NCBI GenBank assembly: GCA_964369215.1
Contig: CAYJEZ010000061.1
Coordinates: forward strand, 1 to 14,732
DNA from: SIG603 sp964369215
GTDB taxonomy: Bacteria > Bacillota > Clostridia > Oscillospirales > Acutalibacteraceae
Reading direction: 5' to 3'
Length of the DNA: 14,732 nt
In this document: positions 1 to 8,065 of the stretch, piece after piece
Layout of the letters: the number at the start of each line of letters is the position of its first letter
How positions within the stretch are numbered: position 1 is the stretch's first letter
The notes under the pieces: model-generated
What the model saw: the letters and a program-made list of their open reading frames with translations, nothing else
Database searches by the model: none
What the model was told of the DNA's origin: nothing
Made by a program: the position numbers and the translations under genes

Positions 1-2107
1 CGAGTTTTAAATACGCAAGACCAACTTCGTTTATAACGCTAAGTTTTTTGTAAATCTCTTTACTTGCTTCAAAAAACTTTAAATTTTCAAGTATAGTCAT
101 ATTTAAAACATCAGATATGCTTTTACCCTTATATAACACAGAAAGAACTCTTTTTTTAAATCTATGACCTTTGCAAACAGGACAAATAACCTCAATATCA
201 TCTAAAAATTGCATATTAAGCGAGATAACACCAAGACCCTCGCATTTTTCACAACGACCACCTTTAATGTTGAAAGAAAAATCAGCAGGCTTAAGTTTTT
301 GTTTTTTAGCTTCAGCCTGAGCAGAAAACAACTCTCTTACCAGTGTAAAAACCTCGGTATATGTTGCAATATTGCTTCTGCTTTGTCTGCCTATAGGACT
401 TTGATCTATTTTAATTACCTGTGAAATATTCTCAAAGCCCTTAATACTATCTGCATTTTTTCTCTGCTCAATAACATCAAATACCAAACTACTTTTACCA
501 CTGCCCGAAACACCAGCAAAAGACACAAGTTGACCTAGTGGGATATTGACTGAAATATTTTTAAGGTTATGTGCAGTAGCATTTTTAACCTCAATAAAAC
601 TACTTGCATTTACCTTCTTGCCATTCGGTTTATGCTTTTCCTCACGCAAATACCTTGCAGTTATGGATGTTTTATCTTGTGACACCTCTGAAACTGTACC
701 ACATACTACAATTTCACCGCCAAGAGAGCCAGCTCCGACACCAAAATCAATAACATAGTCACACTCTTTTACAAAGCCCATATCATGCTCAATAACGATA
801 ACTGTGTTGCCTAAATCGCGCAGTTTTTTTATTGCTTTAATTAGTAGCAAGGTATCTCCCATGTGAAGCCCAGTGGTAGGCTCGTCTAAGATGTATAAAA
901 CCCCTGTTAGTCCACTCTCTAAAATGCTTGCAAGGCGAATTCGTTGACTTTCGCCTCCTGAAAGAGTGCTAACAGGTCGGTCGATTGAAAGATATTCAAG
1001 TCCGATTTTCACAATACCGTTTGCACGCTTTAGAATATCACCTATGACTACAGTTGCAATTTCTTGCGCTGATTTTGATAAACTATTTTGCACATCTTCC
1101 AAAAATCCTACGAGTGATGACATTGTAAAAGTGCTGACTTCTATAATAGTTTTTCCGTTTAATTTCGCAGTTCTACCGTCAAAGCCAAGCCTTGTTCCGC
1201 CGCATTCGTCGCAAAAAGTGCTTCCGATAGCATTAGCGATGACAGGGTTAGCAACTTTTTTTGTATCAGACTCCACAACTTTTTTATTTACAAAGGTGCG
1301 AAGCCCCTCAACATAGCCATCCATAACTCTTTTAGGCTTTTTAATATTAGGAAAACGCTTCTTAAACTCATCGCACTCTACTCCATCATGCAGTACCAAC
1401 ATTTCTAGCTCGTTATAGTCTTTTACAGGCTTAGAAACATCAAAAGTAAAACCGTAGTGCCTACCACAAGCCTTAAATGTATTTGAGTAGTGTTCCCAAA
1501 ATGTTTCGTTGCCCCAAATTTTTATAGCACCCTCTTTTATGGTAAGGTTTGTGTCAATCAGCTTTGAAAAATCAATATCTTTTATAACACCAATGCCATT
1601 GCATTTGGGACAAGCACCCTCTGTTTTATTAAACGAAAAGCTCGCCATTTTAAGATGTGAGAGTTTAGTTTTACAATAAGGACATTCCGTGTCAGTAAAG
1701 TCAATTTCCTCCTCTTCATCAAAATTCGGAGCAATTTCTCGCTTACAATTTGGACAAATTCTTGTCGAAAGCTTTGCATAAAGTATGCGAAGATAAGTCA
1801 GTATTTCTGTGTATGTTCCAACTGTTGAGCGTGGATTTTTAGAAAGCACTTTTTGCCCAACAGAAATCGATGGCGAAAGCCCAACAATGCTATCTACCTG
1901 TGGCTTATTAAGACCATCTGTCACCATACCCATAGACTCTAAATACTGCCTTTGACATTCTTTTTGCAGTATATCCATAGCAAAACTACTTTTTCCACTG
2001 CCAGACACACCAGTTAAAGCAACAAGCTTATATTTTGGTATTTCTACTGAGATATTTTTAAGGTTGTTTTCCCTTGCTCCTATGATTTTAATAAATTCGT
2101 TTCTCAT
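1..2107 (-). CDS. UvrA2-type ABC protein (class II UvrA), 3' end cut off by window
   Basis: An open frame of 702 codons runs off the left edge. It is a UvrA-family tandem ABC ATPase. The first Walker A GVSGSGKSS is at residues 33-41, followed by zinc-binding CPNC/CPYC and CPKC pairs, a CDECGG element, the signature LSGGESQR near residue 380, Walker B YILDEPTTGLH and a HIS-loop VIVIEHD. The second half has GVSGSGKSS again and CEKCEG/CPVCKG. The window ends at AYLKL, just before the second signature. The first signature lies about 100 residues earlier than in repair UvrA (near 490), consistent with loss of the UvrB-binding domain, which defines class II UvrA. Such proteins are tied to resistance to DNA-binding drugs rather than to core excision repair (family knowledge). 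Start ATG 2107 follows GGAGG (2121-2125) at a long 13-base spacing; an in-frame TAA lies just upstream. It probably shares a transcript with marR, 94 bases upstream. Confidence 0.9.
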   Translation of the reverse strand, partial: MRNEFIKIIGARENNLKNISVEIPKYKLVALTGVSGSGKSSFAMDILQKECQRQYLESMGMVTDGLNKPQVDSIVGLSPSISVGQKVLSKNPRSTVGTYTEILTYLRILYAKLSTRICPNCKREIAPNFDEEEEIDFTDTECPYCKTKLSHLKMASFSFNKTEGACPKCNGIGVIKDIDFSKLIDTNLTIKEGAIKIWGNETFWEHYSNTFKACGRHYGFTFDVSKPVKDYNELEMLVLHDGVECDEFKKRFPNIKKPKRVMDGYVEGLRTFVNKKVVESDTKKVANPVIANAIGSTFCDECGGTRLGFDGRTAKLNGKTIIEVSTFTMSSLVGFLEDVQNSLSKSAQEIATVVIGDILKRANGIVKIGLEYLSIDRPVSTLSGGESQRIRLASILESGLTGVLYILDEPTTGLHMGDTLLLIKAIKKLRDLGNTVIVIEHDMGFVKECDYVIDFGVGAGSLGGEIVVCGTVSEVSQDKTSITARYLREEKHKPNGKKVNASSFIEVKNATAHNLKNISVNIPLGQLVSFAGVSGSGKSSLVFDVIEQRKNADSIKGFENISQVIKIDQSPIGRQSRSNIATYTEVFTLVRELFSAQAEAKKQKLKPADFSFNIKGGRCEKCEGLGVISLNMQFLDDIEVICPVCKGHRFKKRVLSVLYKGKSISDVLNMTILENLKFFEASKEIYKKLSVINEVGLAYLKL

Positions 2108-2201
2108 AATAAAATATTAACCTCCAGCAGTTTGAATCTGCACACAAATTATTGAAATTCTCATGTTACTTTATGTTTATATTATTAAAATGAATGTATA
2201 A

Positions 2202-2618
2202 CTACTCATCACTACTCAAATAATCTGCCATAAAGCTTAGTATTTCCGTAAATACAGCTTTTTTATCCTCTGAAAATTTTTCATCAACTGCATCTATTAG
2301 AGATGCTGACTTTGTATCGCCACAGCTTTGAATTAATTTTTCAGCAAGCGACAAAAATGTCACTCTTTTATCTTCGCTTGACTGCGTTTTTATAACCAAA
2401 CCTTTATTTGCTAATTCATTTACCTTTTGAGTCATTGCAGGACGAGAAAGATTGAGCCTAACGGCAAGCTCACTTACTGTCATATTCTGCTTATGATTAA
2501 TAATAAATAGTTGCAAAACATCAGAATATGGCAAATTGCTACCAATTTCGCTATCTCTTATACTTTTGTAGCAGTCAATATCAACTGCACTCATAAATTT
2601 AAAATATGCCTCTCTCAT
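2202..2618 (-). CDS. MarR-family transcriptional regulator
   Basis: This 138-residue protein has the MarR winged-helix layout. An N-terminal dimerisation helix is followed by the helix-turn-helix (TVSELAVRLNLSRPAMTQKV, about residues 47-66), then the wing with the typical D-x-R motif (SEDKRVTFLSL, about 81-91) and C-terminal helices. The open frame extends upstream to a TTG at 2681, but that TTG is the -35 box of the promoter, so it cannot be the start of this transcript. ATG 2618 has TGAGGA five bases upstream and is preferred over ATG 2630, which has no ribosome binding site. It lies directly upstream of the uvrA2-like gene on the same strand, so I infer that it controls itself and that gene, probably in response to a small aromatic or DNA-binding compound. 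The ligand cannot be read from the sequence. Confidence 0.88.
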   Translation of the reverse strand: MREAYFKFMSAVDIDCYKSIRDSEIGSNLPYSDVLQLFIINHKQNMTVSELAVRLNLSRPAMTQKVNELANKGLVIKTQSSEDKRVTFLSLAEKLIQSCGDTKSASLIDAVDEKFSEDKKAVFTEILSFMADYLSSDE

Positions 2619-2639
2619 AATATTCCTCATTTTAAATAG

Positions 2640-2653
2640 TTTCAATTTTGAAA
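2640..2653. promoter_or_regulatory. Candidate MarR operator palindrome
   Basis: TTTCAA-TT-TTGAAA is a perfect inverted repeat (6-base arms, 2-base centre). It sits immediately downstream of the -10 box and overlaps its last base and the predicted start point. That is where a self-repressing MarR dimer would block initiation. Binding is inferred from position and symmetry only. Confidence 0.55.
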
Positions 2654-2681
2654 TTATATCACAATCAAAACCAATAGTCAA
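2653..2681 (-). promoter_or_regulatory. Sigma-A-type promoter of marR-uvrA2
   Basis: On the minus strand TTGACT (2676-2681) and a perfect TATAAT (2653-2658) are separated by exactly 17 bases. Transcription should begin near 2646, about 28 bases before ATG 2618. This is the cleanest promoter in the window. Confidence 0.85.
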
Positions 2682-2859
2682 TATGATTTCACATAACTTT
2701 AGCTATATTTAAACCTATTCTAAAGGCCTTAAGTTTACTATTTTTTAGTTTAACGTTTCAAATAATCAACCAAATGAATTATTTAAACAATGAAAAGCCA
2801 GGATATTATTATATTATTATTAGGTTTTTCTTGCTTGGTAGACAATATGCACCTATAGG

Positions 2860-2889
2860 TATTTGAAAACAGTTAGATATTTTCAAATA
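2860..2889. other. Perfect 10-bp stem-loop (possible antiterminator)
   Basis: TATTTGAAAA (2860-2869) pairs perfectly with TTTTCAAATA (2880-2889) around a 10-base loop. It lies eight bases before the stronger hairpin at 2898-2938. Two hairpins in tandem after short open frames resemble an attenuator read on the plus strand. On the minus strand it would simply be part of the 3' end of the phosphonate operon transcript. Confidence 0.5.
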
Positions 2890-2897
2890 AACAACTT

Positions 2898-2938
2898 ATA
2901 AGGCAGATAAGGACCTTAAAAGTCATTATCTGCCTTAT
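2898..2938. terminator. Strong hairpin, probable (bidirectional) terminator
   Basis: ATAAGGCAGATAA (2898-2910) pairs perfectly with TTATCTGCCTTAT (2926-2938), a 13-bp stem, with a further GAC/GTC pairing in the loop. It is the only good terminator candidate after the galactosidase gene, so it may end the minus-strand operon. The T-rich tail is better on the plus strand (TTATTTTA) than on the minus strand (TTATAAGTTG). Its natural direction may therefore be plus, or it may work both ways. Confidence 0.6.
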
Positions 2939-3012
2939 TTTACTCAACATATAAACATCTTTAATATAAATCTAATTAAATCTTCAAAAAATATTTATTT
3001 TATTTTCTTACT

Positions 3013-5043
3013 TTATCTTAACTCAATAATTATTTTCTCTTTTTCATCAATACAATTAAATCTATAAATATTGTTAAAAATTTGCGCTTTGGCTTCTTTT
3101 CCGTTGACTCTAACGCTCACATCTTCTTCAGAGTAAAACAGCACATCTCCGCCTTCTTTTAATATGCAAAATTTATCTGTATTGTACTCTATAGCCGCCG
3201 ATGAAATATACTTATCGCAAAGTCCTAAAAAAGCTTTTCCGTTGACAATAGGTGTAAAAGAGTATAGTGCCGAACCACTGCCTTTAAGTTCTAAATCAAA
3301 ACTACCGTCAGCTAAAATAGTTTTTGCCACACCTAAATTATAGTCATACATTAAGTATCGGTCAACTTTTTTCAGGTCGTTTAAATCTTGCAGGCTTATG
3401 GTAGTAGTAGCAGTTTTTTCTTCTAAATCACAGTTAAACACCCCTAAATATGCGGTGTCTCCTTTTATGTTACAGACCTTTACCATATCTGCTTTTTTAT
3501 ATATTTGAGACTTTGAAATAACTCCTTGTTTGTCGCATCTTAATACATATCCATCTGATAAAATTAGAGGAAAAACAAACTCCTCTTGCGTATCGTTTAG
3601 TCTATCGCTTATATAAAGTGGTCCACCGCTGAGTGCCCTTAAATAAGCGTTGTTTTTAGACTCTTTGTGGTTTGTCCACCACATGTCCCAGTCGCCGTGC
3701 CCTACTATTCCATGGTAAAGAGTATTGTAAACATTCTCATATACGTGCGCTTTAAAGCTCTTCTCTTTATGAGGGAAAAAGTCGTTGCTGTTTCTGTTAA
3801 TTCCACTTACAGGGCGATTTAAAACCGCTTCCATTCCCATTCCCATACAATTTATTAACGCTCCGTCAAAGTTAACCCCAACCGATGCCTCAAGCCCTAA
3901 GTGGCTTTCTTTTGCGGCTTTACCTATAGGCATTACACCCTTTGTGAATATAATTAAAGAACTTTGTATATCTACCTTTACAAAGTCAACATCTTGCTTT
4001 TTAAGGTATCTGTGCCAAGCGTTCCAGAAGGCAAAACTTTTCTCTTTTGAGGGATAGGGTATGATATGCCCTGTGTTTGTACTCAGTAAATTCTCTCTCA
4101 TTTGTTTGTACACGACTGAGTTCTCAGCAATCGCTCCCCAGTGACCGCCAAAGCCTTGCCACACACCTAAATTATTAACACCTAATTCGTTCAATTTTAA
4201 TTTTAAGCCTTTTAACCCTGAGGGAAATTTATCAAAATCTTCTTCAAACCCGGCGAGCTTCTCATTCTCACTCTTAGACCAACCGTGGTCGATTAAAAAC
4301 CATTTTACTGGCAAGTTTTTCGCCTTAAATTCTTCTGCTTTTTTAAGAACTCCCTCCTCATTTACATCGCTGTAAAAGGCATTCCAAGTGCAAAAACCTA
4401 AAAAATTAAACATGTCTGGGTACCTACGTTTTTGGCTGTCTCGGTTTGTTGTGTCAAGCGTATCCAGCGCTGTTTTCATAGCAATTTCATATGCTTTGTA
4501 AGGGTTGTTATCAAAAGCTAACACAAAGGCTTTTGTATTAATATATGAGTAGCCATTTGTATTAGCAGTAAACCTCATATTAACTCCGTTTTCATCGCCT
4601 TTTATTAAAGACTTAAACTCGCCGTCACAAACTGTAAGCAAAACAAAACTATCCTCTTCCTTTTGCCAAGAGAGCACCTGAGTGTTATCTGGAATTTCGC
4701 TACACTGTTTAGCAAAATGAGGCCTTGTCCACCAACCGTTATAATTATAGTGAGCCAAAAAATTGCTTTCATTATCTATATTTAGGACTATACTAACTCC
4801 GCTCTCTTTAAAGCGAGGGTGTATATATGAGCTATCGTGCACTATTGCTACTTTAACAGTGCTAACTATTGCATTATCTTTTTGCATAAAGCTGAGTTCG
4901 CCACAAAACTCGTCTTGCCTAAAAGAAAACACATTGTCTTTAAGCTTGTCAAACGTGTTTAATATGCAACATTTCCCATCTTCGGTCTCTAATTTTAATA
5001 CAATTTTGTTAAGCATGCTATTAATGCTTGAGTTAATTTTCAT
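3013..5043 (-). CDS. Raffinose-synthase/Sip1-type alpha-galactosidase (GH36-like), cytoplasmic
   Basis: This 676-residue protein resembles the raffinose synthase/Sip1-related alpha-galactosidase family. It has an N-terminal beta domain, then a barrel with GFCTWNAF (216-223), WFLIDHGW (248-255), and FVKVD with the likely nucleophile Asp358. RNSNDFFP follows, with the likely acid/base Asp421 (the family usually reads R-x-S-D-D-F), then GHGDWDMWW and a C-terminal beta domain. The family removes or transfers alpha-linked galactose; the exact substrate is not readable. There is no signal peptide, so it must act on an imported sugar. ATG 5043 follows GAGGG at 8 bases; the longer frame from 5058 starts inside that site. 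It is the last gene of the operon, 24 bases after the transporter ATPase. An alpha-N-acetylgalactosaminidase or galactosyltransferase activity is possible. Confidence 0.82.
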   Translation of the reverse strand: MKINSSINSMLNKIVLKLETEDGKCCILNTFDKLKDNVFSFRQDEFCGELSFMQKDNAIVSTVKVAIVHDSSYIHPRFKESGVSIVLNIDNESNFLAHYNYNGWWTRPHFAKQCSEIPDNTQVLSWQKEEDSFVLLTVCDGEFKSLIKGDENGVNMRFTANTNGYSYINTKAFVLAFDNNPYKAYEIAMKTALDTLDTTNRDSQKRRYPDMFNFLGFCTWNAFYSDVNEEGVLKKAEEFKAKNLPVKWFLIDHGWSKSENEKLAGFEEDFDKFPSGLKGLKLKLNELGVNNLGVWQGFGGHWGAIAENSVVYKQMRENLLSTNTGHIIPYPSKEKSFAFWNAWHRYLKKQDVDFVKVDIQSSLIIFTKGVMPIGKAAKESHLGLEASVGVNFDGALINCMGMGMEAVLNRPVSGINRNSNDFFPHKEKSFKAHVYENVYNTLYHGIVGHGDWDMWWTNHKESKNNAYLRALSGGPLYISDRLNDTQEEFVFPLILSDGYVLRCDKQGVISKSQIYKKADMVKVCNIKGDTAYLGVFNCDLEEKTATTTISLQDLNDLKKVDRYLMYDYNLGVAKTILADGSFDLELKGSGSALYSFTPIVNGKAFLGLCDKYISSAAIEYNTDKFCILKEGGDVLFYSEEDVSVRVNGKEAKAQIFNNIYRFNCIDEKEKIIIELR

Positions 5044-5067
5044 AAAACAATCCCTCATTTTAATAGT

Positions 5068-6180
5068 TTAAATACTAATATTTTTTCCGTCGTTCTCTAA
5101 ATCAAAAATATGTATGCTATCTTTGGTGTATTTAATAGGAATAGTATCTCCAAGCTTTATAGGAAAATCGCTTGAGCAAATCATTCTTACATACTCTTTT
5201 TCTCCATTTTTATCAAAGCTTAGTTTAACCAAAAGCTTATTTCCTAAATGCTCAATTAAAGTTACATACATGCTTTGTGCTTCCTCGTCTTTGTCGCTAC
5301 AAGGGGATATCTCAGTAGGGCGAACACCTATTGCCACTTTTTTGCCTATATAGTTTTTGTACATCTCTTTTTTATCAAAAACATTAATAGATCCCTCTGC
5401 AGTTTTTGCAGTTAAAGTACCGTCTTTCTGCTCTAAAGTTCCCTCTAAAATATTCATAGGAGGATTACCTAAAAAGTTTGCTACAAACAGATTAATCGGT
5501 TTGTTGTAAAGTTCCTCAGGTGTCCCCATTTGCTGAATCATTCCACCGTCTAATATTGCAATTTTATCCGCTATCGCCATTGCCTCTTCTTGGTCGTGGG
5601 TTACTATAACGGTTGTAAGGTTAAGTCGTTGTTGCAGTGTTCTTATCTCGTCTCTTACATCTACTTTAAGCCTTGTGTCAAGGTTGCTCATAGGCTCGTC
5701 TAAAAGTAAAATTTTAGGTTGCTTACATAGCGCCCTTGCCATTGCAACACGTTGTTGTTGACCGCCTGATAGCTGTGTGGGCTTTCTGTCTAAAAGCTCC
5801 TCTAAACGCACAGTCTTTGCTACCTCTTCAACTCTTTTATATCTCTCTACCTTGCTTATTTTTTGTTGTTTTAAAGGAAAAGCAATGTTGTCTCTTACAG
5901 TTAAGTGTGGGTACAAAGCATAACTTTGAAAAACCATTCCTATATTTCTGTCTTTAGGCTCTACATCATTTACAAGTTTATCAAAAAAATACACTTCTCC
6001 GTCTGTTGGCTTTAAAAGCCCTGCCAATATCATAAGTGTAGTAGACTTTCCGCAGCCTGATGGACCTAAAAGAGCTACAAACTCACCCTCATTAATTTGC
6101 AAATCCACCCCTCTTAGTGCTGTGTTTTTCTGCTTTTTATTTATTATATATTCTTTTGATACATTTTTCAAGCTAATCAT
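5068..6180 (-). CDS. ABC sugar transporter ATPase (MsmX/UgpC type)
   Basis: This 370-residue nucleotide-binding subunit has Walker A GPSGCGKST (39-47), Q-loop Gln85, signature LSGGQQQR (137-144), Walker B ILLLDEP (157-163) and H-loop His195. A C-terminal extension of about 130 residues contains a TOBE-like domain with the GVRPTEI motif. This length and tail are typical of CUT1 carbohydrate importer ATPases, and it would energise the two adjacent permeases. Its start overlaps the stop of the upstream permease by four bases (ATGA, 6177-6180), which implies translational coupling. AGGAGG lies about 12 bases upstream, inside the permease end. Related ATPases also serve polyamine, glycerol-phosphate and 2-AEP (PhnT) importers, so the ATPase alone does not fix the substrate. 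Confidence 0.93.
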   Translation of the reverse strand: MISLKNVSKEYIINKKQKNTALRGVDLQINEGEFVALLGPSGCGKSTTLMILAGLLKPTDGEVYFFDKLVNDVEPKDRNIGMVFQSYALYPHLTVRDNIAFPLKQQKISKVERYKRVEEVAKTVRLEELLDRKPTQLSGGQQQRVAMARALCKQPKILLLDEPMSNLDTRLKVDVRDEIRTLQQRLNLTTVIVTHDQEEAMAIADKIAILDGGMIQQMGTPEELYNKPINLFVANFLGNPPMNILEGTLEQKDGTLTAKTAEGSINVFDKKEMYKNYIGKKVAIGVRPTEISPCSDKDEEAQSMYVTLIEHLGNKLLVKLSFDKNGEKEYVRMICSSDFPIKLGDTIPIKYTKDSIHIFDLENDGKNISI

Positions 6181-7016
6181 ACTAATTTTTTACCTCCTAA
6201 ATTACTCATCTTCATAAGCTGTCTTTGAGAAATCATATAGAAAAGTGCCACAGGCAATGCAAAAAATATTGCAAGAGCCGCCATTACTCCGTAATTAACA
6301 ATCTCGCCGTCTGCCATAAGCATACTTTGCATAAGCTTTGCAAGTGTTACATACTCTGTTGAGAATATAAGAATTTTAAATAAGAACCACTCTGAGTATG
6401 CACTTAAAAAGGCAAAAATCATTATAACACCTATGCCATTAAAAGCCTGTGGTAAAACAACCTGCTTAAAGCTCTCAAACCTTGTGCAGCCGTCAACAAG
6501 TGCCGCCCACTCGTAATCCCACGGTATATCATCAAAAAATCCTTTTAATATATACACCTGATTAGGTAACATAAGAGCTGTGCATATTATTACAATTCCC
6601 CAAAATGTATTGGCTAAATTTAAATATATGGCTATAAAGAAAATGGCTATCATTATAGTATTGCTTGGAAAAGCATTTAAGAAAAACAGCGTTTTCATAA
6701 AGAATTTTTTACATGGAAAGTCAAGCCTTGAAAACGCATAGGCGGTGGGAACTGCTAAAATTACATTTAACACAGTAACCACACATGCAAACAAAACAGT
6801 AAAGCCGAGCACCGGCCAAATAACTGGAACAATCGTAGACTCTATATCTATCTCTTTATAAAAAAACGCCCAGTTTTCAAGAGTAAATTCTCCTGTAAGC
6901 CTGTTTATTACAGAGGTATTTATTAGCCATGCGAAAAAGTAAACAACAGGAGCCGTTATAAGTATTACTACACAGTGGGTTAGCAAACTTCTTATAGTTT
7001 GTTTATTTTTAGTCAA
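6177..7016 (-). CDS. ABC sugar transporter permease, MalG type
   Basis: This 279-residue inner-membrane protein has about six hydrophobic segments. The cytoplasmic EAA loop that contacts the ATPase is EWAALVDGCTRFESFKQVVLP (about 169-189, residues EW-AA-DG-LP being diagnostic). Its C-terminus ends shortly after the last membrane segment, as in MalG/CUT1 permeases. The start is TTG at 7016, with AAGGAG (7025-7030) eight bases upstream overlapping the stop of the first permease; no ATG competes. It pairs with the permease at 7029-7937. Confidence 0.92.
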   Translation of the reverse strand: MTKNKQTIRSLLTHCVVILITAPVVYFFAWLINTSVINRLTGEFTLENWAFFYKEIDIESTIVPVIWPVLGFTVLFACVVTVLNVILAVPTAYAFSRLDFPCKKFFMKTLFFLNAFPSNTIMIAIFFIAIYLNLANTFWGIVIICTALMLPNQVYILKGFFDDIPWDYEWAALVDGCTRFESFKQVVLPQAFNGIGVIMIFAFLSAYSEWFLFKILIFSTEYVTLAKLMQSMLMADGEIVNYGVMAALAIFFALPVALFYMISQRQLMKMSNLGGKKLV

Positions 7017-7028
7017 GTTAATCTCTCC

Positions 7029-7937
7029 TTAATCTACCCTTGACGGCTTAATCATCTCGTCAAAGTCAAATAATTTAAACATGATTAGTACAAGTACAAC
7101 AGATATAGCCACAACAAAAAGCGCAATTGCAGAGCCGTAGCCGTAGTCTAACCTATCAAATGCTGTTTGGTAGGCATACAACGACAATGTAGAGGTTTTC
7201 ATGTTCGGTCCACCGTCTGTCAATAAAAGAATGTACATGTAACCCGATATTAAAGATATTGCATTTGTTATGGTTAAATACATTATAGGCCATTTCAGCG
7301 ACGGCAATATTATTTGGCTTACAATGCCTATCTCAGAGGTTCCGTCAATTCTTGCAGCGTTGTAATAGCTCTCTGGAACTGCGTTTATAGCGGCAGACAG
7401 TATTATTACTCCGTTAGCTCCGCTTAAAAAACCTGTGGTTAAAATAACTAATAGTAGCGGAATATTATTAAACCAAGCGATTGGCTCGTTTATAACACCA
7501 AGAGCAAGCGCCAAAGCATTCGCCGCCCCGTCTGCAGTAGGAGAGAATACTCCTTTTATAACAATTGCATATATGATGCTTGGCAGTGCGTTCATCGCCA
7601 GCCAAATTGTTCGGTAGGCATATCTTAGCATTTTTTGCTTTACAAAAAACTGAGTTAATATAGATATAATTAATGACATTAGCATTACAAGGGCAAGCGC
7701 AGATATTGCATAAATTAAAGATACTCCCAAAATGCTCATAAGGTTAGGGTCTCTAAACAATTTTTCATAATTGTCAAGCCCAATAAAAGTAGGGGTATAC
7801 CTTATATCAAACTCTGTAAATGTTATTACAATAGAGAATAATATAGGTAACACAAAAAATATAAAAACCACTACCATAAACGGCAGTAAAAACCACAACG
7901 GATATAATTTTTTTGATAATTTAGCTTTACTTTTCAA
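7029..7937 (-). CDS. ABC sugar transporter permease, MalF/UgpA type
   Basis: This 302-residue inner-membrane protein begins with the typical first membrane segment and FIGLDNYEKLF motif of CUT1 MalF/UgpA permeases. It has about six hydrophobic segments and an EAA loop, NAARIDGTSEIGIVSQIILP (about 193-212). The open frame reaches GTG 7946, but that GTG is part of the ribosome binding site GAGGTG (7944-7949). The TTG at 7937, six bases further on, is the better start. The gene is separated from the solute-binding protein by about 128 bases containing a hairpin, and is followed almost without gap by the second permease. Confidence 0.92.
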   Translation of the reverse strand: MKSKAKLSKKLYPLWFLLPFMVVVFIFFVLPILFSIVITFTEFDIRYTPTFIGLDNYEKLFRDPNLMSILGVSLIYAISALALVMLMSLIISILTQFFVKQKMLRYAYRTIWLAMNALPSIIYAIVIKGVFSPTADGAANALALALGVINEPIAWFNNIPLLLVILTTGFLSGANGVIILSAAINAVPESYYNAARIDGTSEIGIVSQIILPSLKWPIMYLTITNAISLISGYMYILLLTDGGPNMKTSTLSLYAYQTAFDRLDYGYGSAIALFVVAISVVLVLIMFKLFDFDEMIKPSRVD

Positions 7938-7978
7938 GAAAGTCACCTCAATATATGTATTTGCTATGATAAAATTAG

Positions 7979-8015
7979 AGGCGACAAATGCAAACTTTTT
8001 TGCAATAAGTCGCCT
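7979..8015. other. Intercistronic hairpin between solute-binding protein and permease genes
   Basis: AGGCGAC (7979-7985) pairs with GTCGCCT (8009-8015), and inside it TGCAAA (7989-7994) pairs with TTTGCA (7999-8004). On the minus strand the tail is TCTAATTTTATC. In many importer operons such a structure protects the binding-protein message and lets only part of the transcripts continue to the permeases, giving an excess of binding protein. That role is inferred here. Confidence 0.6.
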
Positions 8016-8065
8016 GTTTTATTTACAATGTAAAAGTTATAATTGCGTTTAATAGAGGTATGCTT

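Larger units (their letters stand above)
2682..3012. other. 331-base AT-rich intergenic region with two hairpins
   Basis: No convincing gene lies between the galactosidase stop and the marR promoter. The left part (2682-2785) is AT-rich without recognisable signals. From 2790 to 2940 the plus strand has two short open frames with no ribosome binding site (2774-2866, 30 codons; 2790-2858, 22 codons), the palindrome ACCTATAGGT (2851-2860), and two perfect stem-loops entered separately. The remainder up to 3012 is A/T-rich spacer. Confidence 0.6.

Noticed and set aside
966..1316. Plus-strand open frame of 116 codons inside the uvrA2-like gene
   Set aside because: It is antisense to strongly conserved UvrA motifs on the minus strand and has no family resemblance.
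1582..1779. Minus-strand open frame of 65 codons
   Set aside because: It is an alternative frame within the UvrA zinc-binding region, whose true frame is open and conserved throughout.
2774..2866. Two small overlapping plus-strand open frames as real genes
   Set aside because: Neither has a ribosome binding site or a clear promoter. They are mentioned only as part of a possible attenuator.
3785..5071. Plus-strand open frames across the galactosidase gene
   Set aside because: They mirror the conserved catalytic region of the minus-strand gene and lack ribosome binding sites.
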